From: Strigamia acuminata
Lineage: Eukaryota; Arthropoda; Chilopoda; Geophilomorpha; Linotaeniidae
Assembly: GCA_949358305.1 (NCBI GenBank)
Contig: OX442317.1
Span: 5,336,186-5,400,185 of the forward strand
Reading direction: 5' to 3'
Length of the DNA: 64,000 bases
Position 1 is the stretch's first letter. Every line of letters begins with the position of its first letter. Position numbers and translations under genes: made by a program. This document shows, piece after piece, positions 23,336-34,255 of this stretch. The notes beneath the pieces were generated by a model that made no database searches, was not told the DNA's origin, and was given only the letters and a program-made list of their open reading frames with translations.

Positions 23336-24147
23336 TAGCCTTGTACGCATCTTTAAGTCACGAGCTAGCGACTGATTTCTTTTTCAGCTGCAAAGTAGAT
23401 AAATTACACCGTATTAGAAGCAAAACTGCTGTTTTTTATGTGTTTTTTTTCTCTGTATAATGCCTGTTGAGTAATGAAATTTCAACATGTCACTGCATCA
23501 GGACAGTAAACCCAAGTGAGCGGATCCTAATCCTAAGAGTGGGGATACAGCTGTTGTCACACTGGTAATCTATTCAGGCGAATCCTCAGCTGACACACTG
23601 TCACGCACATGCTTTAACGTTTGCTGACGAATGCAACGTCTATCCTGGATATCGGATTTGAGGAGAAAACAGATTTCAATGGCAATAAAAGATAAAGCCG
23701 GCGAAAAAGACAAAAAAAAGAAAAAGAAAAGAAAGAGAAAAGGAAAATACTTCAAAGCTTATTTATCGCCATGTTTTCGTGTACATTTGGATGTAATATA
23801 TAAAATGCTCGGCTTTCACCAGTCATTTGTTTTAAGTGTCAAATCCTAACTTGTTAGTTCATACATCACATATGTGGTAGCTTGTCAGTCTATTCATCTA
23901 TCTGTCTTTACATTTCTTTTCTGTCTCGTTAAATAATGCAGTGCACGCACGTGCCCTTTGTGTCCTCACCACGGTATCACGCGTCCATCATCAAAATGCA
24001 TGTAACGGTGAATTGCACGGCGTCACGAGTTTATATAATGTTGAAATAAATTTATAGAAACTAACTAGAATCGGCCTTTAAAGCTGCACACAAACAAACG
24101 TCTTCAAATGTAATTTACAGCGAGCAAACATCAAGTTTCTCTTTCAG

Positions 24148-24289
24148 GGTAAATTCAATACTTGCACATTATGAAATTTGCTATTTCGTGCGTGCCTTCT
24201 TCTCCTGTCTGGTGAAGCCTTTCGGACCACTCCAACTGGCTCTATCATTACAGATTATTGATGAAAAGACCCCGAATTTAAACATCTAG
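24148..24289 (+). CDS. Weak candidate terminal exon
   Basis: A good acceptor (AAGTTTCTCTTTCAG) is followed by a frame open for 46 codons, entry phase 2, to a TAG. It reads VNSILAHYEICYFVRAFFSC and then LVKPFGPLQLALSLQIIDEK. Composition is more balanced than the flanks. There is no recognisable family and no partner exon. The AG is followed by GGTAAAT, so a ratchet-like use is also imaginable. Confidence 0.18.
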
Positions 24290-24374
24290 GCCCTAAGAGT
24301 CATATAAACACAAACATTTACGGCCTAAGTAGATAAGAACAGAAAAGACGCATGATATGCCAAAAAACTCATAT

Positions 24375-25221
24375 TACCGTAAATGCTCTAATAGAGCGCG
24401 GGATGCCCATTCAACGTGCGTCTAAATTGACCAAAACGACTGAATTCAATAATCAAATTAATCAAAATGACAAAAAATAATACCTAAATTGAACAAATGA
24501 TTAAATTCAATATCTAAATTTCACAAAACAACTAAAATGAATGTCTAAATTAAACAAAATGACTAAAATAAATGTCTAAATTAAACAAAACGACTAAAAT
24601 AAATGTCTAAATTGAACAAAACGACTAAAATAAATGTCTAAACTGAACAAAACGACTAAAATAAATGTCTAAATTGTCAAGAATACTAAAATAAATGACG
24701 AAATTGAACAAAACGACTAAAATAAATGTCTAAATTGAACAAAACGACTAAAATAAATGTCTAAATTGAACAAAACGACTAAAATAAATGTCTAAATTGA
24801 ACAAAACGACTAAAATAAATGTCTAAATTGAACAAAACGACTAAAATAAATGTCTAAATTGAACAAAACGACTAAAATAAATGTCTAAATTGAACAAAAC
24901 GACTAAAATAAATGTCTAAATTGAACAAAACGACTAAAATAAATGTCTAAATTGAACAAAACGACTAAAATAAATGTCTAAATTGAACAAAACGACTAAA
25001 ATAAATGTCTAAATTGAACAAAACGACTAAAATAAATGTCTAAATTGAACAAAACGACTAAAATAAATGTCTAAATTGAAAAAAACGATTTAAAAAAATG
25101 TCTAAATTGAACAAAACGACTAAAATGAATGTCTAAATTGTCAAGAACACTAAAAAAAATTGTGGAGAAAATCTAGATTCTGTCAACAGAACACCCGCAT
25201 TCTAATAGAGCATTTACTGTA
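24375..25221. mobile_element. Inverted-repeat element (family D) filled by a tandem array
   Basis: The left terminus TACCGTAAATGCTCTAATAG, AGCGCGGG is matched by the complement of the right terminus CCCGCATTCTAATAGAGCAT, TTACTGTA. Almost the whole interior is a 31-bp tandem array (24440-25160). There is no coding capacity. The element appears to have acted as the seed of a satellite. Confidence 0.78.
24440..25160. repeat. 31-bp tandem array inside a transposon
   Basis: The unit GACTAAAATAAATGTCTAAA plus TTGAACAAAAC has a measured period of 31 bp. More than 20 copies are present; the middle copies (about 24720-25080) are nearly identical and the flanking ones diverged, the usual pattern of unequal exchange or replication slippage. 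Confidence 0.92.
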
Positions 25222-26130
25222 CACAACAACTAAATTTTGAATTACTCAAACGTAATTGCAGTTGAAACTTCCACTAAACTATCCAACTCAAATGTCCTCT
25301 AAATTACTTTTAATGCTAAATCAAATAAAATTCTCCAGCTCATAATGAAGAATTGCAAAATTGCACAATGGCAATCTCACCTACTCAGACATTCAATTCC
25401 CCACCCTAAACTAAAGGATAAAAAAATACCTGAATAGTTAAGTAAAGTTTTAGAAGAAGAAAAAAAACAGACTGGGAAAGTGTTACAAGAAAAATCCATT
25501 CGAAAAAACCGAATAAAAAAAAAGAAAAATGTTTGCATCACAATGGACGATGCACTTAGACATTCAAATTCGTTCCTCAAATACAAACTGACAATGGCAG
25601 CAACAAACGGATCAGCAGTTGGAATAAAATAAATCAAGCATTTCGTGCATTAATAGACTTTAAAAATGAAACATGGTCTTTATATACTTCTCTTTTCATC
25701 AACATAACTCTTGTTGAATTTGTAAATATATTTCCCAAAAAATCTCATAAAAATTCAAGCAAATTGATATTTTTTTTCCTTTTGCTTGTGAAACTACAAA
25801 CATAAATATAAATAAAATTGTGGCTAATACAGAAAAAAAAATAAATGTGTACATAAATATTCCTTGTGCAGGTGCATGTCCATTAAAGGGAGAAAAAATG
25901 GGTCTATTCAACACAGTATTTTTTTATGCTTCATGAATTTAAATAAATACCTGAAACAGACAAAACCCAATGTTTAATAAAACATTTCTCAAGTCTCCTT
26001 GAGAAAAAATACATTTCTTGGTATTCGTCTGTGGAAACAAGCACAAGTAGCGCACTCGATAAGACGAATAATTTCTTCGATAATATCACTCATCGGTTCT
26101 CGACCAAAGGGAAGTGCTATACTAACCAAT
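25222..26130. other. AT-rich non-coding stretch
   Basis: No supportable gene. On the minus strand a pyrimidine-rich acceptor (TTTTATCCTTTAG) followed 30 nt later by GTAG|GTGAGA near 25380 could outline a micro-exon, but only one frame is open. Minus-strand frames at 25377-25914 are Phe-rich shadows. Confidence 0.45.
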
Positions 26131-26180
26131 CAGCTTGCTATACTCTTGTCAACTCCAAGATAAGCCTCACTCCCATTGGC
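26131..26180 (-). repeat. Solo end of the 41532/43232 element family
   Basis: TATACTCTTGTCAACTCCAA followed by CTCCCATTGGCCGAGCC matches the terminus of the copy at 43232 (CTATACTCTTATTCGACTCA and CTCCCATTGGCCGAGCC). No partner end is found within a few hundred bases. Confidence 0.5.
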
Positions 26181-26336
26181 CGAGCCAATAACGCTAAAAA
26201 CCGTAAAAACCAAAACTTTAAACCTGCTTATTCACTTTTTGATAAAAAAAAATTCATTTTCGGCCAAAAACATTCAATTATACTCCAAAAACGTTTATTT
26301 TATTCACAAAATCATCTTTAGGTGAAATACATTCAT

Positions 26337-26840
26337 GTTTAGATCAAAAAAATTCATTCTTTGACCAAAAAATTCATTCTTTGACCAAAAAATTCATTCT
26401 TTGACCAAAAAATTCATTGTTTGACCAAAAAATTCATTGTTTGACCAAAAAATTCATTGTTTGACCAAAAAATTCATTGTTTGACCAAAAAATTCATTGT
26501 TTGACCAAAAAATTCATTGTTTGACCAAAAAATTCATTGTTTGACCAAAAAATTCATTGTTTGACCAAAAAATTCATTGTTTGACCAAAAAATTCATTGT
26601 TTGACCAAAAAATTCATTGTTTGACCAAAAAATTCATTGTTTGACCAAAAAATTCATTGTTTGACCAAAAAATTCATTGTTTGACCAAAAAATTCATTGT
26701 TTGACCAAAAAATTCATTGTTTGACCAAAAAATTCATTGTTTGACCAAAAAATTCATTGTTTGACCAAAAAATTCATTGTTTGACCAAAAAATTCATTGT
26801 TTGACCAAAAAATTCATTGTTTGACCAAAAAATTCATTCT
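26337..26840. repeat. Very homogeneous 20-bp satellite, about 25 copies
   Basis: The unit TTTGACCAAAAAATTCATTG repeats about 25 times. About 20 central copies (26421-26820) are identical; the first three carry a C variant (ATTCATTC). Degenerate TTCATTTTCGGCCAAAAA-like copies precede it (26236-26336), which suggests an older array from which one unit was recently amplified. Confidence 0.95.
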
Positions 26841-27009
26841 TAAACCAAAACAATATCCTGTCCTTGCAAAAATAAACCCCTTACAAATTTTCTGGAATTC
26901 CCTGACCTTCACTTAGTACCAATCCCGCTAAATTTATTCAAAAAATGTCCGTACTTATTCCACTTTGAAGCAACTCCTTTTCCAACCTATTCCCGTTCGA
27001 AGCAACCCC

Positions 27010-27381
27010 CATTCCGAAGCAAACAGGCGCTCCGGAATAATTGGCCCTATTTCATGGCGGAGTGATTACCCTTTCGCACTCAGTCGTAGAGAGCTAGCGT
27101 TTCTGTCCATTCCGCGTCTGCGTGGCACCGCACGGCACGCCACGCGATTCCCTTGGTCCAATAGCTCTTCTCCACTTTCCTATCTAAATCATCCGGCTGG
27201 TCGCAAGACACTATTCATGGTGTCTCGAGGGGAGCACCAGTCCCAAGCCACCCCTTTCCAAGTGCGAGTGCGAACTATGTCGCCCGACCAAACGTGTTAC
27301 GACCAACCTCAGTCTTCAACGCCCTTCTCTCGTCTGTCATCACACGAGATAGACCGGCTGACTCGCCAGCTCGAAAAATAA
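27010..27381 (+). other. GC- and CpG-rich island with a small open frame
   Basis: About 370 bp here are near half G+C with many CpG, in sharp contrast to the AT-rich satellite just upstream. The plus strand is open across the whole island; the first ATG is at 27217, giving 54 residues to a TAA at 27379-27381 and ending SSHEIDRLTRQLEK. No splice sites or domain are convincing. It may be a CpG-island-like promoter, part of an exon, or a transferred or mobile fragment. Confidence 0.35.
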
Positions 27382-29453
27382 CTACAATCGTACTTAATTA
27401 CATGTTTAACACTGCTGGGCGTGCGAGCGAATCGAATGCGTCGCTTAATCGTCAGTAATTTCTACATTAATAACAACTACTCGTGAGTCCAAGCAATTAC
27501 TCTTCAAATCACATCTGCCACGGTCAATCAACGAAATATCATAATTAGCACACATCAAAAAATAACCGAATAAATATTTATTTTCTTTTTACATCCATCA
27601 CCCTCAATTTTTTCATTACGACACCTTATCCACTCCTTAACTACCAAACAAAAAAGAAAGCCAAAATATACTCGAAGAAAAAAATCGATATTTCCATTTT
27701 TTCTTTTTTTAAAAAAAGTGGTTTCCACGTAGCAAAAAAGAAAAGAAAAAGAAACGATCATAAGACAATGAGCCATCTGAGGTTTTCTTTTTTTATGTCC
27801 CCTGATTCACTCCTTCTCTTTAAGTCCAGTTACAACCCACACTTTTCACAAAATGGGCGAGGATTGTTCCAAACACAAAAGCAATTTCAAAAACAACCTT
27901 AGCTTCAAACTTGTTTGTGCCAGTGCTCTCACAAGAGCCATTTTTTTTTCTGCCTTAATTTACTTTTCAAGACAAAAACATTTATGATCTCGAAAAAACA
28001 ATAAAAAAAAATAATAGTGACAAAACAATGTGGTTTAAAAAAAATATATAGCGCAGAATGCAAATGCCAATATCATTTAACAACTCACGAGCACTCCATA
28101 GACGCATATTAAACAATTGCAATCCATCAACCGTGTTCAGGGAATATATATTAAGACATCAACATCAAACAATTTCAGTTCTCAAGGTTGATGTCAGAAG
28201 GTGAATTCAATAAAAAATTAACACGTACGTGAGAATTGGCACTACTTGTTATCATGACACGGCATTCTTGAATGTAACTCTTGTTACAAGACAGCACACG
28301 TATTAACCCAATAAAACTAGTGGCACGGCCCTAAAGGTCAGTTCACACATCAATTCACACTAGGACTTAACTTTGACGGAAGGTCGAAAGCGTTGGATTG
28401 TGGGATTGAATTAAGATAATCCCTTAATTCAACCTCCAGTTGAATTATGTCGCTTTGACTTACCAATCACAAGTTATTAAGGTCTCGCAGTGATGTGCGA
28501 GATTTTTCAGCGTGGAAATAAAGTAGGAAATGCATTTCGTAGTCACTTACTACAACCCAGTTGCAAAAATATACAATCACTCCATCTTTTCAAATAAAGT
28601 GCTTTTTCTTTCAATCACTGTGTAGTTATGAAATAGACAAATTATCTGAAACCAACTAAACTAGGTTAATTAAACTCTCCTCTTTCAGTGGAAAAAAAGT
28701 TTTTAATAATATTCAAAACACATCAAAAGTTATCTTTATTTTTGTAACTGTGATACATTTCAAAAAAATCCAATCAGCTCATTCGAGTTGGACACCATAC
28801 TAATGGTTTTTGGCCTTTCCCATACGATTCACAAATATAATTCACAATATATTGCTTTCCAAAACGTATAGCATTTCGCAGAATTAAGTATATCATTTGT
28901 AAAAATTCATTTTGATTAGGCCAGTGGCCACAAGGTATCGGATGTCTCTGGTAGTTCTATCTTACTTGAAAATTCCTAGCAAACACATGATTAACCGTTA
29001 ATTAAAATGTATTATTCACACCAGGTGATCAAGTTTAACTGGATTAAACTATAAAACTGACAATTTGTGTAAAAAGAGAAATAAAAAACGAATAAATGAG
29101 TTTCTTGTTCAAATCAGGCGATTGTCATTCATAGCACCATTTGAGCGGATAATAAAAACCCAAGACAAAGTTATTTCTAGTTAACAACTCTGCACTTTCA
29201 ACTTTACAACACCATAAAAAAGTACAAGTTCAAACTGCGTGAATATACCTTGCTTCCATTTCCATATTACCACTTCCCCTCAACACACAAACACGCCTAT
29301 CAAACTTAGACAAGGTTAAAAACATATCCTTTTATGACAATCCAAAATGACTCACAAACCACCACAAACAAAATTCCAGCATCAAAAAAGAACTATTACT
29401 CAAACAAACAAAGAATGCTAATTTCCGCATTTAACATGCATTGTTTGCACACA
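27382..29453. other. AT-rich non-coding stretch
   Basis: No gene recognised. Apart from a truncated repeat E (28847-28912) I see no structured element; frames on both strands are short and biased. Confidence 0.5.
28847..28912 (+). repeat. Family E repeat, 5' fragment
   Basis: It contains ATATTGCTTTCCAAAACGTA, GCATTTCGCAGAATTAAG and TATATCATTTGTAAAAATTC, then diverges. This is a truncated copy. Confidence 0.5.
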
Positions 29454-29815
29454 CAGGGTGTTTCAGAATTCATGTTACGCAGAAATATGGAGTATCACGT
29501 TTCCACTAATCAAAATTTCCAAAAAAAAATTTCCACTTAGTCACAGCCCCAATAGAAGATTTCAAATATCGCACGTCACGCGTATCACCCACGTGTGTCA
29601 GGTTAAAGTGCAATTCTCAAATAAAAACACACAAACTGATCATTTTAATGTGGGCGATGTGCGTGACGCGCGATATTTGAAATCTTCCATTGTTTTTAGG
29701 GCTGTGACTAAGTGAAAAATTTTTTTTTGGAATTTTTGATTAGTGGAAACGTGATCTCCTGGTCCCCCTCTACACCCCCTATTTCTGTGTAACATGAATT
29801 CCGAAACACCGTGTA
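29454..29815. mobile_element. Foldback element with about 150-bp arms
   Basis: The left arm starts AGGGTGTTTCAGAATTCATG, the right arm ends with its complement (CATGAATTCCGAAACACCGT). Pairing continues through CGTTTCCACTAATCAAAATT, CTTAGTCACAGCCC and GATTTCAAATATCGC to a loop of about 75 bp. It is non-coding. Such a transcript would fold into a long double-stranded hairpin. Confidence 0.85.
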
Positions 29816-31494
29816 TGAACAAAAAACCTCCAAGACCAAAAGCACATTGCAATATTTTATGTCTAAGCAATCGGGATTATCATAAAAGACTCGATTTTGG
29901 ACGACCAAAGCAATGACAAAAGACAATTTCCCACACTTTATGTGCAGTAACATGCGTTGAATTCTCCCTAAATGCCAAGACAATCCCCCCAGAAGGATGT
30001 CGTCGCTTGGCAATTAGCTAATTGCCACTCAACGCAATCGAATCAACTTTGCAAATAGGAAGTATTTCACGAGCAGCAGCTTGTTTACTTCGAAAATCGT
30101 TGGCCATTCGAAGAAAACCTAATGCGGGTCCCACAATCTCTTCATGTTCTCAATGAATACAGATAAGAGACAGCATCAACACTCTCATGTTCCATTAAGA
30201 AATAAACACTATGCTGAATAACAACAACCTCATTGTCAATTGCTCAATCACAGGGAAGACCCGTGGCTCAACTCCCGCCAAGCAATTCACATGTAAACAA
30301 AGAACTTGTGTCAATAACAAATGTTTCCAATTACACCTAATGCTGCACCTCCAAATCAACTTGGGGCAGGCGTGAAATAATATTTACATTCACTTTTGCC
30401 GGCCGCAAAACCCTAAACAATCTCAAAAACGTGCCTACAATATATCTCCATCACCTCCACGCCACAAGCTATTTATCATTTGCTCGAAACGCGCGTGCAG
30501 TCACGTTTTACCACTTAAAATCATTTTTTGATTAAATGAAAAATATAAAAAAAAAACTCAAACAATATTAACTCAATTACAAGTAAAAATTTCATTAGTG
30601 ATTTCCTTTCCCCATTTTTTCCTCCTATTCCAATAAACGTGTCTCCTAGAAAGAAGAAAATTGAACAGATGGAGCCTTATAGCATTCTGATGCAATTTTC
30701 CAAATAATACAAGTACATTTTCCTGGTCCTTTTCAATTGTTACAGTCTCTGTGTGTGTGCGAAATCTAATTTTTGCCCTTCCATTCACGGTCCCATTCTG
30801 TAGCCATGGCAATTTCTCAGCACCACTTCTTCTCACATCATGTTCCACTTGATTGTTAATAGCACGTTCCCACTTCTCAGTGAGTGCTTCTGACGTCACC
30901 ACCTTCCTTCCGCTTTATTCAATAATAAAACTAATTCCAACAAAATATCTGCAAATTTGCAGATAAAACCTTCTTTATGGTTTCGACCGCGTTTTTATTA
31001 AAACACCGAGAAATATTGTCGCAAAATGAAATAATCAAATGAGGATTTATAAAGTGGAGGAAACGAAGCTGAAATTCGCGTCTCCAAATAAATCGCAGCT
31101 TAATCTTTATCCTTTACATTTAATTAAGTGACTACCGAACGACCCTGCGGTCTGCAGCCACAGACACATTTGTAATTATCTGTTTGCCCTCTCGACCCTT
31201 TCTTTCCATCCTCACGACACCATCTTGCCACATTCGGGTCACGAAGCAATGAACTACATACGGTACTTATAAAACCCTGTTAGTGTAATCCCTACCCGAA
31301 TTAAATCCCACCGGTTTCGGCACTTCGCACTTCGCACGTATTAGCCGGCACATTATTAGGATATCCACTTTAATTTCAAACGTATCAATGCGTCGTTTCG
31401 CAAGTCTCGTCCATTTACAAATAAATTCCATCAATTTAATTCCAATACAATTTAATAGACCCATCATTACACGTCAAGATGTAATGTAACCACA
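29816..31494. other. Mostly non-coding, with one unassigned open frame and an enhancer-like segment
   Basis: Apart from the open frame at 30573-30911, no gene is seen. About 31020-31230 is moderately GC-rich, with AATTATCTGTTTGCCCTCTC and TTAATTAAGTG, and resembles conserved regulatory DNA. Confidence 0.4.
30573..30911 (-). CDS. Unassigned open frame with protein-like composition
   Basis: About 112 codons are open on the minus strand between a TAA and the stop at 30573, with no ATG at the start. The translation includes TSEALTEKWERAINNQVEHD, EKLPWLQNGTVNGRAKIRFR and TVTIEKDQENVLVLFGK. Charged and aromatic residues are well mixed, unlike the lysine/phenylalanine-rich translations of the surrounding AT-rich DNA. 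An internal acceptor-like TTCTTCTTTCTAG lies near 30650. No domain is recognised; it may be an exon, an element remnant, or chance. Confidence 0.25.
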   Translation of the reverse strand, partial: GRKVVTSEALTEKWERAINNQVEHDVRRSGAEKLPWLQNGTVNGRAKIRFRTHTETVTIEKDQENVLVLFGKLHQNAIRLHLFNFLLSRRHVYWNRRKKWGKEITNEIFTCN

Positions 31495-31854
31495 CCGTAT
31501 TACCTCGCATTAAGCGGTTTGTAGCAAGTTTTTATAAAATTTTGTTCAAAAAGTGTATACCGGCATGCCGGTATAAATCGAAACATGCCGGATGAATAAT
31601 TATATTGGATTTTGGGTCTGAAATTTGAGTTTTATTGATATTCTGAAGATTATTACTAAAATTTGGGAAAATTTATACAAATTTCCTACATTGTGGACAT
31701 CTAAAAATGATTTTTTTTAGTTGTTTTGGCTAAATTCTTTATAAAAAAAATTTGTCTTTACAAACATCGGCATGCGGTTAAAAACGGGGTTTATCGGCAT
31801 GTCAGTATAACTCGCACTATACCGGCATGCGGCTTAATGTGAGGTAATAAGGTA
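31495..31854. mobile_element. MITE family C, copy 1
   Basis: Terminal inverted repeats are CCGTATTACCTCGCATTAAG (left) and the complement of GCGGCTTAATGTGAGGTAAT, AAGG (right). Subterminal ACCGGCATGCCGGT palindromes and ATGCCGGTATAA motifs occur at both ends. The second copy is at 47241-47648. Confidence 0.82.
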
Positions 31855-33039
31855 TAAGCTTAGGGCAATTAACAAAAAGTTTGGAATCATGACCACATTA
31901 AACTGAAAATGCCACAATAAAGTGCTGTAACACAACAATGAGTAAACTTTGTTGATAAATTGATATTTCACACGAGTAATTTCTAAAAGAAATTGGATGC
32001 ACCTATACTGCTTATCATGTAGAATTTCGCTTAATCGCAGCTGAGTTACCGCACTGCTTGATAACCTGTTGGTATTATTTCATTTCCGAATCCGTGACCA
32101 CGAAGCAAATAGAGCAGAATACCAATTACCCGGTGAAAAGTGCCTTCTAATGTCCCTTGCAGCATCAAACACTCATCTCACGAACTCAACATAATTTCAT
32201 TCCTGACTGAAGAAAAATAAATGATCATCTAGACATGTAATTTAATAAGCGTTCAACTAGATTCAAAATTGCATTCGACTCTACAATCGCTCGTAAATCA
32301 CCAAAGCTCAAATCTTAATTGCGCTTTAACAGTTCCGACTTTTTGATAAGTTACGAATCCCAACTAAAACGAAATAATTAAAAAAAAATAAAAATAAACT
32401 CCGAACAGTGATTAAAACCCGGATTAGCGCACGTGTTTTCCTGCGCGGAAACCCCATCTGCGCTCGTCAGTTCCACTTCATGCAAACTCATTGAGATAGA
32501 TGTCAATGTAATTGACATTTTCTAAAACAGATACGACACACGATAAATGGTTTAAAAGGAATTCGACCGATTTCCCCTTCCGGACACCCCGATAATCCAA
32601 ATTTGCTGCCTCAACTGTTCAAAATCAACCAGAAAATTCCAATTTCGATTAATTTTTCCCCTCGATCTTCCGAGCATAAACAAACCCCGCAAGCTTGCAT
32701 AACATGACGACGTTTCAGCACCAGAAAAATGCAACTAAAAAACGGGGAAAAAACGTTTATTCCAAGAGAAAAGCAATGAAGAGAGAAACATAAACACAAA
32801 ACAATACAACCAAGCACAAACAAAGCAATTGACTTAGCTACGGTTGACAAGCAACATCTATAATGTCCACCTTGGCAACAGATGCATTCAAAAGTTCTAT
32901 TTATAAATTTTTTTTAGATGTTTCTACAAAACAAAAACATGAAATTCGACTTGTGTGTCAGCCGTTTTAAAGCTCCTGACTACAACAGCTACTGATTCCC
33001 ACTAATTGCTCTCACTAATGTAATAATGGCCATTTGTCG
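31855..33039. other. AT-rich non-coding stretch
   Basis: No gene or structured repeat is recognised; minus-strand frames at 32552-32850 have no supporting signals. Confidence 0.45.
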
Positions 33040-33047
33040 GTCTAGAT

Positions 33048-33325
33048 CAGTGGTCGACAATAGGCGGCCCGCCGAAGGTCGAAACTCTGACCGCGGAGAC
33101 GTTTTTCCCTCGGTTTCTTTGGTTTTTCGATGTTTTTTTTCTTGTTTTTCCTGTTTTTTAAGTTTTATTGGTATTTTTTGGGTTGTGTGTGTTTATTGGG
33201 GGGTTTATATGATTTTTAATTGTTTTTTTCCGTTTTATTAGATTTTTAAATGTTTTTTTTTCTGAACCTCGATAAAAATTTTCAATAGTATCCGGACGCC
33301 ACTTAAAATTACTTGCCGACCTCTG
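33048..33325. mobile_element. hAT-type non-autonomous element
   Basis: It begins CAGTGGTCGACAATAGGCGG and ends with the near-complement TTGCCGACCTCTG, the CAGTGGTCGGCAAC-type terminus of hAT elements. It is flanked by an 8-bp target duplication with one mismatch: GTCTAGAT (33040-33047) and GTTTAGAT (33326-33333). The interior is T-rich and non-coding. Confidence 0.85.
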
Positions 33326-33859
33326 GTTTAGATATTTATATAGATTTATATTTACTTAAATAAATGTCAATTAATTTGAGAAACTTCCCGATTACTCACT
33401 TTATTTTCTCAGCTTCACTATACTTATCTCGCAATATGATAGGTGATGATTTAACTAATAATTGATGAAATATTAGTCCGCCACCGTCACAACCTTTAAA
33501 CAACCTTCTGGGTCTCCACAAACAAAGACACATTTATCATTTTATCTTGTTTTCCTTCTCTCCAACACATACCACAACAGGAAACCTCAAAATGAAACTG
33601 ACACCCACCGTTTACCGCTCATTCCACCTTAAACGGGAGAGCAAAGAGCATTATTTCATCGCACTTTAAACCAGACAAGCGTGTCTTCATTCCTACCAAG
33701 ACGACTTCATCGGCACCTCGAACCCAACCTACTAAAACTAAAAACATTCTATTTTCCACAACCACCGCGAAACACTTGATAATTTGCAATAAGTCGACAA
33801 GTTTCGCTTTGAAACAAACAATCTCACTTCCCCTTTAATGTGTCATATTTTTATTGACG

Positions 33860-34255
33860 TTACAAACCCCCTTTTGCAGAAAAATCGATACTCAAATAGG
33901 TAACAATTCTACACCGTGACTTAACCGCATCAGATTTACTTATCGAGATAAAATTCGCCCACATAATTTCTCCAGATGCAAACGCGAATTTTTTCCAGCC
34001 ATGCGTGGAATTGTTTGCCATGTAAACACCTAAACCAAGATTTTCAATAGATCCCTGCTCTCCTCGACGGTTTCTTTTTGCGTTTGTCATGCGAACCGTG
34101 TGTCCTTCCCCCCGACTTTGCCAGATATTCCAAATGAAAACCCTCGAAAAATTTCTTCTCCCAGTTTCCCTCGCTCGAGATCTCCCATCAGCCGCTAACG
34201 AGTCCCAAACCCCCGAATTATTAATTCCGCAAAATACCAAACAATAAAGCTCCAC
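33860..34255 (-). other. Unassigned open frame and AT-rich homeodomain-site cluster beside it
   Basis: A 131-codon minus-strand frame without an ATG at its start (it begins with GTG) covers a segment with moderate G+C. An AATAAA lies within about 15 nt after the stop. Its translation has no recognisable motif. The adjoining 34270-34440 carries several TAATTA/TAATTG cores (CTAATTATAA, CTAATTAAC, TTAATAATTAACG), as in developmental enhancers. Conserved non-coding DNA seems as likely as a terminal exon. Confidence 0.2.
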
